Assembly (NCBI RefSeq): GCF_000474945.1
Contig: NZ_AXDW01000010.1
Location: forward strand, 1 to 64,000
DNA from: Solimonas soli DSM 21787
Lineage (GTDB): Bacteria; Pseudomonadota; Gammaproteobacteria; Nevskiales; Nevskiaceae
DNA length: 64,000 bases
Reading direction: 5' to 3'
The notes beneath the pieces were generated by a model, which did not search any database, was not told the DNA's origin, and was given only the letters and a program-made list of their open reading frames with translations. Numbering within the stretch: the first letter of the stretch is position 1; each line of letters begins with the position of its first letter. Positions 52,317-61,454 of the stretch are shown here, piece after piece. The translations under genes and the position numbers were made by a program.

Positions 52317-53561
52317 ATGCACAAGTCGTTTCTCGTCCGCCTGCGCGCGACACTCGCCGCTTCGGCCCTCGCCCTGCTCGGCGCCTGCAGCAGCAGCGAC
52401 AGCGGCGGCCCGGTGAAGAGCGGCGACGCCGTCGGCCACGTCTTCATCATCGTGCTGGAGAACAAGAACTACGACCGCAGCTTCGGTCCGGACACCGAGG
52501 CGCCGTATCTCGGCCGGGAATTGCCTAAGAAAGGCGCGCTGCTGGAGAACTACTACGGCACCGGCCACGCGAGCCTCGACAACTACATCTCGATGATCAG
52601 CGGCCAGGGCCCGAACTCGCTGACGCAGGCCGACTGCGCGCTGGGCCTGCCCGACTTCATCCTGCCGGTGATCATCGACGGCCAGGTTCGCGGCGTCGGC
52701 TGCATCTATCCGAAGAGCGTGCGCTCGCTCGCCGACGAGTTCCGCGACGCCGGCATCAGCTGGAAGGGCTACATGCAGGACATGGGCAAGGACCCGAGCC
52801 GCTACGATCCGGCGCTCGCCGCCTCCGACGCGCGTCCGCAAGGCCCGCGCACCTGCGGGCACGGCACGATCGGCGGCGTCGACGGCACGCAGTCGGCAAC
52901 CGCCGACGACCAGTACGCGGCGCGCCACAATCCCTTCGTCTATTTCCACAGCGTGATCGACGACCTGCCGTACTGCGACGAGCACGTCGTCAATCTCGAC
53001 GATGCCCTGCTCGACGATCTGAAGCGCATCGATACCACGCCGGCCTACAGCTTCATCACGCCGGATCTCTGCGCCGACGGCCACGACAGCAACTGCGCCG
53101 ACGGCACGGTCGGCGGGCTGGCCGGCATCGACAAGTTCCTGCAGCAGTGGGTGCCGGTCATCCTCGACTCGCCGGCCTTCAAGAAGGACGGCCTGCTGAT
53201 CATCACCTACGACGAATCGAACGGCCCGGGCGACGACAGCACGGCCTGCTGCGGCGAGAAGGGCACGGCCGCGCAGCTGTTCCTGCAGCCGGGCATTCTC
53301 GGCCCCGGCGGCGGCCGCGTCGGCGCGGTGCTGATCTCGCCGTTCATCAAGCCGGGCACGGTGTCGACACAGCCGTACAACCATTACTCGCTGCTGCGCA
53401 GCGTCGCCGACATCTTCGGCGTGGCCTATCTCGGCCATGCCGCCGACGGCGACACCGCCGACGGCAGCGCCTGCGACAACAGCAAGCAGCCGTGCAGCTT
53501 CGGCAGCGACGTCTACAGCAAGGTGATGCCGACCTTCCCGGCGCGGCCGGCGGCGAACTGA
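52317..53561 (+). CDS. Lipoprotein acid phosphatase/phosphoesterase (PF04185)
   Basis: The 414-residue precursor has a lipoprotein signal (lipobox LLGAC near residue 26). It has the phosphoesterase motif VFIIVLENKNYDRSFG near residue 45, TGHASLDNYISMISGQGP, LIITYDESNG and NHYSLLRSVADIFG. It belongs to the same superfamily as the gene at 47523 but to the acid-phosphatase branch. Many cysteines suggest disulfides. The dihaem gene follows after 8 nt, so they are probably one operon. Confidence 0.85.
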   Translation: MHKSFLVRLRATLAASALALLGACSSSDSGGPVKSGDAVGHVFIIVLENKNYDRSFGPDTEAPYLGRELPKKGALLENYYGTGHASLDNYISMISGQGPNSLTQADCALGLPDFILPVIIDGQVRGVGCIYPKSVRSLADEFRDAGISWKGYMQDMGKDPSRYDPALAASDARPQGPRTCGHGTIGGVDGTQSATADDQYAARHNPFVYFHSVIDDLPYCDEHVVNLDDALLDDLKRIDTTPAYSFITPDLCADGHDSNCADGTVGGLAGIDKFLQQWVPVILDSPAFKKDGLLIITYDESNGPGDDSTACCGEKGTAAQLFLQPGILGPGGGRVGAVLISPFIKPGTVSTQPYNHYSLLRSVADIFGVAYLGHAADGDTADGSACDNSKQPCSFGSDVYSKVMPTFPARPAAN

Positions 53562-53569
53562 GCGGCGCC

Positions 53570-55180
53570 TTGGCCGCGTCGCTGCGCGCGATCGGCGCGG
53601 CGCTGGCCGCGGCGCTCGCGCTCGCGGCCTGCGCGCCGGCCTACGATCCCACGGCCGCCGCCGCCGCCGAGAAGGCGCGCGGCCGCATCGACAATGTGCT
53701 CGCGCACATTCCGCCGCAGTGCTACACGAAGACCGACGGCGCCGCCAATCCCTGCTGGGTCTGCCACACGGCGAAGAACCAGCTCAATGCCGCCGACGAC
53801 TGGCAGCTGCAGGCGCAGTACCAGCTCAATCCGCTCGGCCGCGTCAATCACTGGAGCAATCTCTACGTCGACCGCCGCGCGGCGATCGCCGCGCAGGCCG
53901 ACGCCGACATCCTGCGCTACGTGCGCGAGGACAATTACGCGCCGCTGCGCACGGCGCTCGGCCGCCTGCCGGCGGCGAAGCGGCCGCGCTGGATGCCGGA
54001 TCTCGACCTGGCGCGCGGCTTCGCCGACGACGGCTTCGCGCGCGACGGCAGCGGCTGGCGCGCGTTCCGCTACAAGCCCTTCCCGGGCACCTTCTGGCCG
54101 ACCAACGGCGCGGCCGACGACGTGATGATCCGCCTGCCGGCCGCGTTCCGCGAGGACGCGCGCGGCGCGGCCTCGCTCGCCGTCTATCGCATCAATCTGG
54201 CGATCGTCGAAGCGGCGGTCGCGCTGCCCGACACGCGCGGCGACGGCGAGCTCGATCTGCCGACCGAAGCGCTCGACGAGCGCGTCGCCGGCTTCGATCT
54301 CGACGGCGACGGGCGTGTCGCCGAGGCGACGCGCATCGCCGCGCTGCCCGCGCATTACGCCGGCGCGGCGGCGGCCATCGCCGTCAAGCGCTACGCCTAT
54401 CCGCCCGGCACCGAGTTCATGCACGGCGTCTACTACCTCGATCCGGATGCGCCGGACCAGCGCGCGCGCCGCCTCAAGGAACTGCGCTATGCGCGCAAGA
54501 TCTTCCAGCTCGACGACGCCCATCTGGCGCTGAAGTACGAGGAGGACGCCCGCGAACTGCAGAACGGCGGCTGGCCGTACTTCGGCGGCGACGCCTTCAG
54601 CGGCATCTTCAGCGAGTACGGCTGGCAGCTGCAGGCCTACATCGAACAGGCCGACGGCAGGCTGCGCCTGCAGACGCGCGAGGAGCAGATGTTCTGCATG
54701 GGCTGCCACAGCGGCATCGGCGTCACCGTTGACGGCTCCTTCAGCCTGCCGCGCAAGGTGCCGGGCGCGCCCGGCTGGGGCTACGCCAGCCTCGCCGCGC
54801 TCACCGACTGGCCGCAGGCCGGCAGCGACGAGCCCGAGTACCTGCGCTACCTGCGCCGCGCGCGCGGCGGCGACGAATACCGCGCCAACGCGGAAATGCT
54901 CGCGCGCTTCTTCCCCGACGGCAGGCTCGACGAAGCGCGCGTGCGCGCGGCATCGGTCGCCGCGCTGATCCTGCCCTCGCGCGAGCGCGCGCTGGCGCTC
55001 GACAAGGCCTATCGCGCGCTGGTGCGGGAGCAGCGCTTCACGCTCGGCCGCGACGCGCTGCCGACGCCGGCCGTCAACGTGCATCGCCGCATCGACGGCG
55101 CCGAGACCGGCCTGCGCGAGGCCGACGGCCACGTCTACCAGGACGGCCGCCTGTGGCTCGACGCCTCCGCCGCGCGCTGA
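53570..55180 (+). CDS. Dihaem c-type cytochrome-like lipoprotein with EF-hand-like loops
   Basis: The family is not recognised. The 536-residue product starts at TTG (53570) and has an N-terminal lipoprotein-like signal (LALAAC, cysteine near 23). It has two haem c motifs, CWVCH (62-66) and CMGCH (376-380), over 300 residues apart. Between them are two Asp/Gly loops resembling EF-hands ([11 protein letters not shown] and [11 protein letters not shown], near 220 and 242). This fits an exported electron-transfer or peroxidase-like protein. It begins 8 nt after the phosphoesterase stop. No ATG exists near the signal peptide, so the exact start is uncertain. Confidence 0.7.
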   Translation: MAASLRAIGAALAAALALAACAPAYDPTAAAAAEKARGRIDNVLAHIPPQCYTKTDGAANPCWVCHTAKNQLNAADDWQLQAQYQLNPLGRVNHWSNLYVDRRAAIAAQADADILRYVREDNYAPLRTALGRLPAAKRPRWMPDLDLARGFADDGFARDGSGWRAFRYKPFPGTFWPTNGAADDVMIRLPAAFREDARGAASLAVYRINLAIVEAAVALPDTRGDGELDLPTEALDERVAGFDLDGDGRVAEATRIAALPAHYAGAAAAIAVKRYAYPPGTEFMHGVYYLDPDAPDQRARRLKELRYARKIFQLDDAHLALKYEEDARELQNGGWPYFGGDAFSGIFSEYGWQLQAYIEQADGRLRLQTREEQMFCMGCHSGIGVTVDGSFSLPRKVPGAPGWGYASLAALTDWPQAGSDEPEYLRYLRRARGGDEYRANAEMLARFFPDGRLDEARVRAASVAALILPSRERALALDKAYRALVREQRFTLGRDALPTPAVNVHRRIDGAETGLREADGHVYQDGRLWLDASAAR

Positions 55181-55190
55181 GCCGAGCGAT

Positions 55191-55590
55191 TCCGCTCGGC
55201 CCGCTTGCGGGGGTGAGGGGCCAGGTGGGGCGCGCGCCGCGGCCCGCATCCGGCGCTGCGCCTCCTCACCCAAGCCTCTCCTCCCCAGGAGGAGAGGGCT
55301 CAAGCGCGATTCCCCTCTGCCCGCTCGCGGGGGGAGGGGCCAGGGGAGGTGGGCGCGCGCGGCGCGCGCCGCGGCCCGCATCCGGCGTCGCGCCTCCTCA
55401 CCCAAGCCTCTCCTCCACGGGAGGAGAGGGCTCAAGCGCGATTCCCCTCCGCCCGTTTGGGGGGGAGGGGCCAGGGGAGGTGGGCGCGCGCGGCGCGCGC
55501 CGCGGCCCGCATCCGGCGTCGCGCCTCCTCACCCAAGCCTCTCCTCCAGAGGAGGAGAGGGCTCAAGCGCGTTCCCCTCCGCCAGTCCGC
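55191..55590. repeat. Three copies of a ~131-bp GC-rich repeat
   Basis: This 452-bp gap between the dihaem gene and endonuclease V holds three near-identical units starting GGCCCGCATCCGGCG at 55241, 55373 and 55504 (periods 132 and 131). Each contains the hairpin AGCCTCTCCTCC-N4-GGAGGAGAGGGCT and the tail CAAGCGCG(A)TTCCCCTC. A partial extra unit lies at the left edge (from 55191). Differences cluster in the hairpin loop (CCCA, ACGG, AGAG). It is non-coding; a related CCCTCTCCC hairpin recurs at 63812. Confidence 0.85.
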
Positions 55591-55632
55591 GTCGCCCCTT
55601 GCACATCGCGCCCCGCATGCGACGATGCGGCG

Positions 55633-56343
55633 ATGGACGCGAAGATCTATCCCGTCGATCCCGATGCGTTCGCCGGCTGGGACGGCACCATCGCCGGTGC
55701 GCGCCGGCTGCAGCGTGAACTCGCCGCGCGGGTGCGGCTGGTCGATGACTTCGCGCCGCCGCGGCTGATCGCCGGCGTCGATGTCGGTTTCGAAGAGCAG
55801 GGCACGATCACGCGCGCCGCCGCCGTGCTGCTCGATGCGCAGCGTCTGGTGCCGCAGGCCGAGGTGCTGGTGCGCAGGCCGACGACGATGCCCTACGTGC
55901 CGGGCCTGCTCTCGTTCCGCGAGCTGCCGGCGCTGCTCGAGGCGCTGCGCGCGCTGCCGGAAGTGCCGCAGCTGGTTTACGTCGACGGCCATGGCATCGC
56001 CCATCCGCGCCGGCTGGGCATCGCCGCGCATCTCGGCGTCGCCAGCGGCCTGCCGACGATCGGCGTCGCCAAGACCATCCTGGTCGGCACGCATGCGCCG
56101 CTCGGCGAGTCGCGCGGCGCGCGGACGCCGCTGCTCGACGGCGGGACGCCGATCGGCACGCTGCTGCGCAGCAAGGACCGCGTCGCGCCGCTGATCGTGT
56201 CGCCGGGACATCGCGTCAGCCTGGCCACGGCGCCGGAACTCGTGCTGCGCGCGCTGACGCGCTACCGGCTGCCGGAGCCGACGCGTCTCGCCGATCGCCT
56301 CGCCTCGCAGCGCGAGGCGAAGGCCGCCGCGCGCCGGCGCTGA
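55633..56343 (+). CDS. nfi: Endonuclease V
   Basis: Endonuclease V nicks DNA next to hypoxanthine (deaminated adenine). The 236-residue protein has the family active-site elements: D50 (IAGVDVGF), the PYVPG wedge (86-90) with E96 (SFRELP), and D117-G-H119 ([12 protein letters not shown]). GVAKTILVG is also conserved. The start ATG follows the repeat array. An open frame upstream runs through the repeats and is not coding. Confidence 0.93.
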   Translation: MDAKIYPVDPDAFAGWDGTIAGARRLQRELAARVRLVDDFAPPRLIAGVDVGFEEQGTITRAAAVLLDAQRLVPQAEVLVRRPTTMPYVPGLLSFRELPALLEALRALPEVPQLVYVDGHGIAHPRRLGIAAHLGVASGLPTIGVAKTILVGTHAPLGESRGARTPLLDGGTPIGTLLRSKDRVAPLIVSPGHRVSLATAPELVLRALTRYRLPEPTRLADRLASQREAKAAARRR

Positions 56344-56548
56344 GCCGCGCGCACGACGACGGCGCCGCGACGGGCCTGCGTGACGCTGTTGTCAGCGATG
56401 CGTCAGCGGTCGACACTATGCCCTCGGCTACAGTCACGGACTCGCGCCATGCGCCAGCGCCTGCTCATGCATCCGCAGCGGCGCGCCGCCGCGCGCCGGC
56501 GCCCGCGGCGCTGACCGTCACCGCAGCCTGCAACGAGAATCCGCACAG
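56344..56548. promoter_or_regulatory. Control region of the two-component operon
   Basis: The direct repeat GTCAGCG occurs at 56391-56397 and 56402-56408 (11-bp period), preceded by TGACGCTG (56381-56388). TTGTCA (56389-56394) and CACTAT (56414-56419), 19 bp apart, could be a promoter overlapped by the repeats, as expected for autoregulation by an OmpR-type regulator. Confidence 0.4.
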
Positions 56549-57238
56549 ATGAAGATCCTCATCGTCGAAGACGAAACCAAGACCGCCGACTATCTGCAGC
56601 GCGGCCTCACCGAACAGGGTTACGTCGTCGAGGTCGCGCACAACGGGCCGGACGGCCAGCACTACGCGCTGCAGTACGACTACGACCTGATCATCCTCGA
56701 CGTCATGCTGCCCGGCGCCGACGGCTTCGCCGTATTGCGCGCGATCCGCGCCGTGAAGCAGACGCCGGTGATCATGCTGACCGCGCGCGACCGCGTCGAC
56801 GACCGCGTCAAGGGCCTGCGCGACGGCGCCGACGACTACCTCGTCAAGCCGTTCTCCTTCCTCGAGCTGGTCGCCCGCATCCAGGCCATCGCGCGCCGCG
56901 GCCGCGGCCAGGACCCGATGCAGATCACGGTCGGCGATCTGCAGATCGATCTGCTCAGCCGCCGCGCCTGGCGCGACGGCAAGCGGCTCGATCTCACCGC
57001 CAAGGAGTTCGCGCTGCTCGCCGCGCTGGCGCGCCGCCAGGGCGAGATCATCAGCAAGACGGTGATCGCCGAGCAGGTCTGGGACATCAATTTCGAATCG
57101 AGCGCCAACGTCGTCGAAGTGGCGATCAAGCGCCTGCGCGCGAAGATCGACAACCCGTTCAAGCACAAGCTGCTGCACACCATTCGCGGCATGGGCTATG
57201 TGCTCGAATCGCGCGACGGCGAGGACGAAGCCGATTGA
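56549..57238 (+). CDS. OmpR-family response regulator (CusR/CopR-like)
   Basis: The 229-residue protein has a receiver domain ([20 protein letters not shown]; phosphoacceptor D near 51 in [18 protein letters not shown]) and a winged-helix effector domain (about 130-225, ending [11 protein letters not shown]). The sequence is closest in feel to heavy-metal regulators, with which it shares the [10 protein letters not shown] start. Its stop overlaps the kinase start. Confidence 0.92.
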   Translation: MKILIVEDETKTADYLQRGLTEQGYVVEVAHNGPDGQHYALQYDYDLIILDVMLPGADGFAVLRAIRAVKQTPVIMLTARDRVDDRVKGLRDGADDYLVKPFSFLELVARIQAIARRGRGQDPMQITVGDLQIDLLSRRAWRDGKRLDLTAKEFALLAALARRQGEIISKTVIAEQVWDINFESSANVVEVAIKRLRAKIDNPFKHKLLHTIRGMGYVLESRDGEDEAD

Positions 57239-58617
57239 GCGGACTGGCGGCGATGCGCGGCAGCTCGATCGCGCGGCGGCTGTCGCTGATGTTCGCGGCG
57301 GTCGCCGTGCTCATCTTCACGCTGGTCGGCGTGGCGCTCGATCGGGTGCTGCGCACGGAGCTGGAGCGCCAGCAGCTCAATGAGCTGATCACCAAGTTCC
57401 ATCTCGGCGAGCAGCTGATCGAGCACTGCGAGAACGCCTCGAAGTGGGACTTCGTGCAGGCGCGCCTCGCCGGTCTCACGCCCGGCGACGAAAGCACGCA
57501 GTTCTGGGCGCTCAGCGCCGATCCGCGCTTCCGCTTCGGCGACGTCGAGGAGTTCGCCGCGCTCCATCCGGACGTGCCGGACGGGTTCAGCCAGCTCGAA
57601 TCGGACGCGCACCGCGAACCGCTGCGCAGCTTCGCGCGCACCATTGCCGCCGCCGGCGAGCGTCCGGACGTGCGCTTCATCGTCGCCATCGACGTCTCGC
57701 CCTACCTGCGCACGCAGCGCACTTTCGCGGTCGCGCTGGCGCTGATCTCGGCGCTCGGCGTGGCGCTCGCGGCGATGCTCGGGCACTGGGTCGCGCGCCT
57801 CGGCCTGGCGCCGCTCGACCGCCTGTCGCGCGAGGCGCAGAGCCTGTCGCCGCAGAACCTCGCGCAGCGCCTCGAGCTCGTGCCGCTGCCGCGCGAGCTG
57901 TCGGAGCTGGCGGCCTCGTTCAACGGCGCGCTGGACCGCCTCGAACGTGCCTACGTGCACCTGCAGGCGTTCAGCGCCGACGTCGCGCACGAGCTGCGCA
58001 CGCCGCTGACCAATCTGATCGGCCAGACCGAGGTGGCGCTCGCCAAGCGGCGCACGCCGCAGGAACTCGAGGACGTGCTGCAGTCCAACCTCGAGGAACT
58101 CGATCGCCTGCGCGCGATCATCAACGACATGCTGTTCCTGGCCCGCGCCGATCAGGGCGCGCAGGCCGAGACGCGCGCGCAGGTGTCGCTCGCCGAGGAA
58201 GTCGGCAAGGCGGTCGAATTCATGGACGTGGTGCTCGACGAGGCCGGCATGCAGGTGCACGTCGAGGGCGACGTGCGCGCCAGCATCGAAACCTCGCTGT
58301 TCCGCCGCGCCATCACCAATCTGCTGCAGAACGCCGTGCAGTATTCGCAGCGCGGCGCCGAGATTCGCGTGCGCATCGCGCCGCAGGGCGACGGCGTGCG
58401 GATCGCCGTGGCGAACCCGGGCGCGCCGATCGCGCCGGAGTACGTCGGGCGCATCTTCGAGCGCTTCTTCCGCGTCGATCCTTCGCGCGGCAGCGGCGGC
58501 GCCAACCACGGCCTGGGTCTCGCCATCGTCAAGGCCGTGGCGACGATGCACGGCGGCACGGTGTTCGCCGAGAGCCGCGACGGCATCAACACGATCGGTT
58601 TCACCGTCGCCGCCTGA
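57235..58617 (+). CDS. Membrane histidine kinase (heavy-metal sensor type)
   Basis: The 460-residue protein has two membrane segments (about 18-40 and 160-185), a periplasmic sensor loop, HAMP and HisKA ([21 protein letters not shown], partial). The HATPase domain contains NLLQNAVQY and [16 protein letters not shown]. It starts at a TTG that overlaps the regulator's stop; an ATG six codons later (57253) is the alternative. The pair resembles CusRS/IrlRS, but no metal efflux genes are adjacent. Confidence 0.9.
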   Translation: MSGLAAMRGSSIARRLSLMFAAVAVLIFTLVGVALDRVLRTELERQQLNELITKFHLGEQLIEHCENASKWDFVQARLAGLTPGDESTQFWALSADPRFRFGDVEEFAALHPDVPDGFSQLESDAHREPLRSFARTIAAAGERPDVRFIVAIDVSPYLRTQRTFAVALALISALGVALAAMLGHWVARLGLAPLDRLSREAQSLSPQNLAQRLELVPLPRELSELAASFNGALDRLERAYVHLQAFSADVAHELRTPLTNLIGQTEVALAKRRTPQELEDVLQSNLEELDRLRAIINDMLFLARADQGAQAETRAQVSLAEEVGKAVEFMDVVLDEAGMQVHVEGDVRASIETSLFRRAITNLLQNAVQYSQRGAEIRVRIAPQGDGVRIAVANPGAPIAPEYVGRIFERFFRVDPSRGSGGANHGLGLAIVKAVATMHGGTVFAESRDGINTIGFTVAA

Positions 58618-58713
58618 GGCGTCCGGAAACGAGAACGCTTTCGTCATTGCCGCGCCGGACGCGGCATCATCGCCTGCCGTTCCCCCTCTACGTCCCGATC
58701 AAGGAGACGAGAC

Positions 58714-59040
58714 ATGAAGTCCATCGACCGCCGTGATTTCCTGAAGACCGCCGCCACCTCGCTCGCCGCCGTCGCCGCCTGCGGTTTCATCGCCGCGCCG
58801 GCCAACGCGCAGGAGAAGCTGTCCGTCAACGATCCGACCGCCAAGGCCCTGAACTACACCGAGGACGCCTCGAAGGTCGACGCGGCCAAGGCGCCGACCT
58901 ACAAGAAGGGCAGCCACTGCGCGACCTGCGCGCTATATCAGGCCGCCGCCGCCAAGGGCGATTACGCGCCCTGCGGCGCCTTCGGCGGCAAGCTGGTCGC
59001 CGCCAAGGGCTGGTGCGCGGCATACGCGCCGAAGGCCTGA
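58714..59040 (+). CDS. High-potential iron-sulfur protein (HiPIP)
   Basis: HiPIPs are small periplasmic [4Fe-4S] electron carriers. The 108-residue precursor has a Tat signal (MKSIDRRDFLKTAATSLAA...) cleaved near PANAQ. Its four cluster cysteines are C69, C72, C87 and C101 in the family spacing (CATC, APCGAFGGKL, GWCAAYAP). AAGGAG precedes the ATG. In relatives HiPIPs donate electrons to reaction centres or oxidases; the partner is not in the window. Confidence 0.93.
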   Translation: MKSIDRRDFLKTAATSLAAVAACGFIAAPANAQEKLSVNDPTAKALNYTEDASKVDAAKAPTYKKGSHCATCALYQAAAAKGDYAPCGAFGGKLVAAKGWCAAYAPKA

Positions 59041-59117
59041 GCGGCCTGGCGTGACGGCCCGCGCGTCGCTGGCGCGCGGGCCGCTGGACCGCTGCGGCAC
59101 GCCGGCATAATGCCGGC

Positions 59118-60140
59118 ATGAACGCACCGTCCCGCGCGGCGCATGGCCGCATCATCCGCAGCGAATTCCGCCCTCATCCCTGGCTGCGCGGCCCGCACGC
59201 GCAGACCTTGCTGCCGACGCTGCTGCGACCATCGCCGAAAATCGATTTCGCGATTGAAACGCTGGAATTGCCGGACGGCGATTTCGTGCGCATCGGCTGG
59301 GCCGGCGTCGAAAAGCCCGGCGGTCGCGTCGCCGTGCTCGTGCATGGCCTGAGCGGCGGTCTGTTCTCCAAGTACCTGCGCGGCCTTGGCCGCCTGCTCG
59401 TCGACGCCAGCTGGCGCGTCGCCGCGCTCGAACTGCGCGGCGGCGCCGATCAACCGAACCGCCTCGCGCGCAGCTATCACCACGGCGATACCGCCGATCT
59501 GCGTTATCTGCTGCGTCTGCTGAAAGAACGCGATCCGCAGGCGCGGCTCGCGGTCGTCGGCTGGTCGCTCGGCGCCAACGTGACGATCAAGGCATTGGGC
59601 GAGGAGGGCGATGCCGCGCCGGTCGAAGCCGCTGCCGCCGCCAGCGCGCCGTTTCTGCTCGAACCGTGCGCCGACAAGCTGCGCACCGGGTTCGCGCGGC
59701 TGTACCAGAAGCACATGATCCGCGAGCTGCAGACCATGATCGGGCGCAAGCACGAGCTGCTCGCTTCCGCCGGCATCGACCCTGCCGGCATTCGCCGCGT
59801 GCGCGATTTCTTCGAGTTCGACGACGTCTACACCGCCCCGCTGAACGGCTTCGCCGACGCGCGCGACTATTACGCACGCTGTTCCTGCGGCCAGTTTCTC
59901 AAGTCGATCGCGCGGCCGACGCTCGTCATCAACGCCGCCGACGATCCGTTCATGGTGCGCAGCATCCTGCCCAGGGCCGAAGCCCTCGCACCGCCGGTCA
60001 CCCTGGAAATCGCCAAGCGCGGCGGCCACGTCGGCTTCATTGCCGCCGACGCGCGCGGCCGCTGGTCGTGGTGGCTCGAAGAGCGCATCGCCGGATGGCT
60101 GGAGCAGGCGATGCCGGCGCGATCGCGATTCGACGAATGA
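59118..60140 (+). CDS. YheT-type alpha/beta hydrolase
   Basis: This 340-residue esterase-like protein has the family start FRPHPWLRGPHAQTLLPTLLR. It has the oxyanion region VAVLVHGLSGG, the nucleophile elbow VVGWSLGANV, and late Asp and His in NAADDPFM and GGHVGFIA. YheT relatives most often have GNSLGGN; here the elbow is GWSLGAN. The substrate is unknown. Confidence 0.88.
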   Translation: MNAPSRAAHGRIIRSEFRPHPWLRGPHAQTLLPTLLRPSPKIDFAIETLELPDGDFVRIGWAGVEKPGGRVAVLVHGLSGGLFSKYLRGLGRLLVDASWRVAALELRGGADQPNRLARSYHHGDTADLRYLLRLLKERDPQARLAVVGWSLGANVTIKALGEEGDAAPVEAAAAASAPFLLEPCADKLRTGFARLYQKHMIRELQTMIGRKHELLASAGIDPAGIRRVRDFFEFDDVYTAPLNGFADARDYYARCSCGQFLKSIARPTLVINAADDPFMVRSILPRAEALAPPVTLEIAKRGGHVGFIAADARGRWSWWLEERIAGWLEQAMPARSRFDE

Positions 60141-60260
60141 CCCCTGCACGCTGATCGGCCGTGCAGGGAGAGGCGAAGAGCCCTGCAAATGCAGCATGAA
60201 TCGCCAGGGTGGTCGTCGCCATACTGCGTTGAAACCTGAGGCCGTTGTGGAGTGCCTGCG

Positions 60261-61301
60261 ATGCCTGACGATCAGATCGAAACCGGCCGTTCGGCGCCGG
60301 ACCTTGCGCAGTTGCTGGAGTCGCGGACGCTGGAGCGCTGCCCGTTCCCGATTCCGAGCAGCTGGTTCTTCGTCGATTTCTCCGAGAACCTGAAGCCGGG
60401 CGAGCTGCGCAACGTGCAGCTCTTCGATCAGGAGTGGGTCTTGTTCCGCGGCCAGAACGGCAAGGTCGGCATGGCCGATCCGTACTGTCCGCACCTCGGC
60501 GCGCACATGGGTCACGGCGGCTCGGTCTGCGGCGACGATCTGCGCTGCCCGTTCCATCACTGGCAGTACAACGTCGACGGCCTGTGCACGGCCGTGCCGT
60601 ATGCGAAGGTCGTGCCGCCGATCGCGCGCAAGCAGCCGATCCTGCGCACCTTGCCGACGCGGGAGCGCTACGGCCAGATCTGGGCCTGGTTCCACCCGCG
60701 CGCCGAACCGCCGGGCTGGGAGCTGCCGCATATCCCGTGCATGGAAGACGAGGGCTGGGTCGGCGAGCAGCGCGGCAACTGGAAAGCGAGCACGGCGATC
60801 CAGGAGATCGTCGAGAACAGCGTCGACGTCGCGCACCTGAAGTTCCTGCACGGCGCCGCCGGCATTCCGCCGATCCACGTCGAATACGAACAGCACATGC
60901 AGCGCTTCGACATCGGCGGCGGCTACATCGTCGGCCAGACCTGGGGCGCCGGCGCGGTCGGCACGGTGACGTTCACGCAGGAAGGCGTCAGCGCCACGCT
61001 GTTCTCGTATACGCAGCCGATCACGCGCGAGCTGACGAAGATGAACATGAGCTTCCGCCACAAGGCCTATCCGGAAGGCTCGCGCGAGCTGCACATCGCC
61101 CGCAAGCTGATCGAGCACATGGTGCACGAGGCCGAAGGCGAAACCAGCGCCGGCTTCGAAAGCGTCGACATGATCATCTGGAACAACAAGAAGTACCGCC
61201 ACAAGCCGCTGCTCTGCGACGGCGACGGCCCGGTGCTGCAGTTCCGCAAGTGGTTCCGCCAGTTCTACGTCGCTTCGCCGGAGGTGATGGCGAGGATCTG
61301 A
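60261..61301 (+). CDS. Rieske non-haem iron oxygenase (KshA/cholesterol-desaturase-like)
   Basis: The 346-residue protein has a Rieske [2Fe-2S] site (C76-P-H78 in PYCPHLGAHMG; C96-P-F-H99 in CPFHHWQY). It also has a mononuclear iron site (NSVDVAHLKFLHG; H192, H197). The second half resembles 3-ketosteroid 9-alpha-hydroxylase and the Neverland/DAF-36 group, so a steroid or hydrophobic substrate is plausible. GGAG lies before the ATG. No reductase gene is adjacent. Confidence 0.87.
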   Translation: MPDDQIETGRSAPDLAQLLESRTLERCPFPIPSSWFFVDFSENLKPGELRNVQLFDQEWVLFRGQNGKVGMADPYCPHLGAHMGHGGSVCGDDLRCPFHHWQYNVDGLCTAVPYAKVVPPIARKQPILRTLPTRERYGQIWAWFHPRAEPPGWELPHIPCMEDEGWVGEQRGNWKASTAIQEIVENSVDVAHLKFLHGAAGIPPIHVEYEQHMQRFDIGGGYIVGQTWGAGAVGTVTFTQEGVSATLFSYTQPITRELTKMNMSFRHKAYPEGSRELHIARKLIEHMVHEAEGETSAGFESVDMIIWNNKKYRHKPLLCDGDGPVLQFRKWFRQFYVASPEVMARI

Positions 61302-61326
61302 AGTCGTCGCCAGCCGACTACAAAAT

Positions 61327-61389
61327 GCCCCCCGATCGGGGGGCGGCGGCGCGCCTGCACCGCAGTGCGTCACGGTTGCCACCGTGACG
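61327..61389. repeat. Two perfect palindromes before the prolyl oligopeptidase gene
   Basis: GCCCCCCGATCGGGGGGC (61327-61344) is an 18-bp perfect palindrome with ATTTTG on its minus-strand exit side, so it could terminate minus-strand transcripts. CGTCACGGT-TGCC-ACCGTGACG (61368-61389) has 9-bp arms and looks like an operator or an mRNA hairpin. No convincing promoter hexamers were found here. Confidence 0.6.
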
Positions 61390-61454
61390 TTGCGCATTGC
61401 GGCGCATTTTTGCGTTTAGGATGCGTCTTCGACTGGGATCAATCGGGGGCGGGA

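Noticed and set aside
55191-55590. CRISPR array
   Set aside because: The repeat unit is about 131 bp with near-identical sequence throughout; there are no short repeats with unique spacers and no cas genes.
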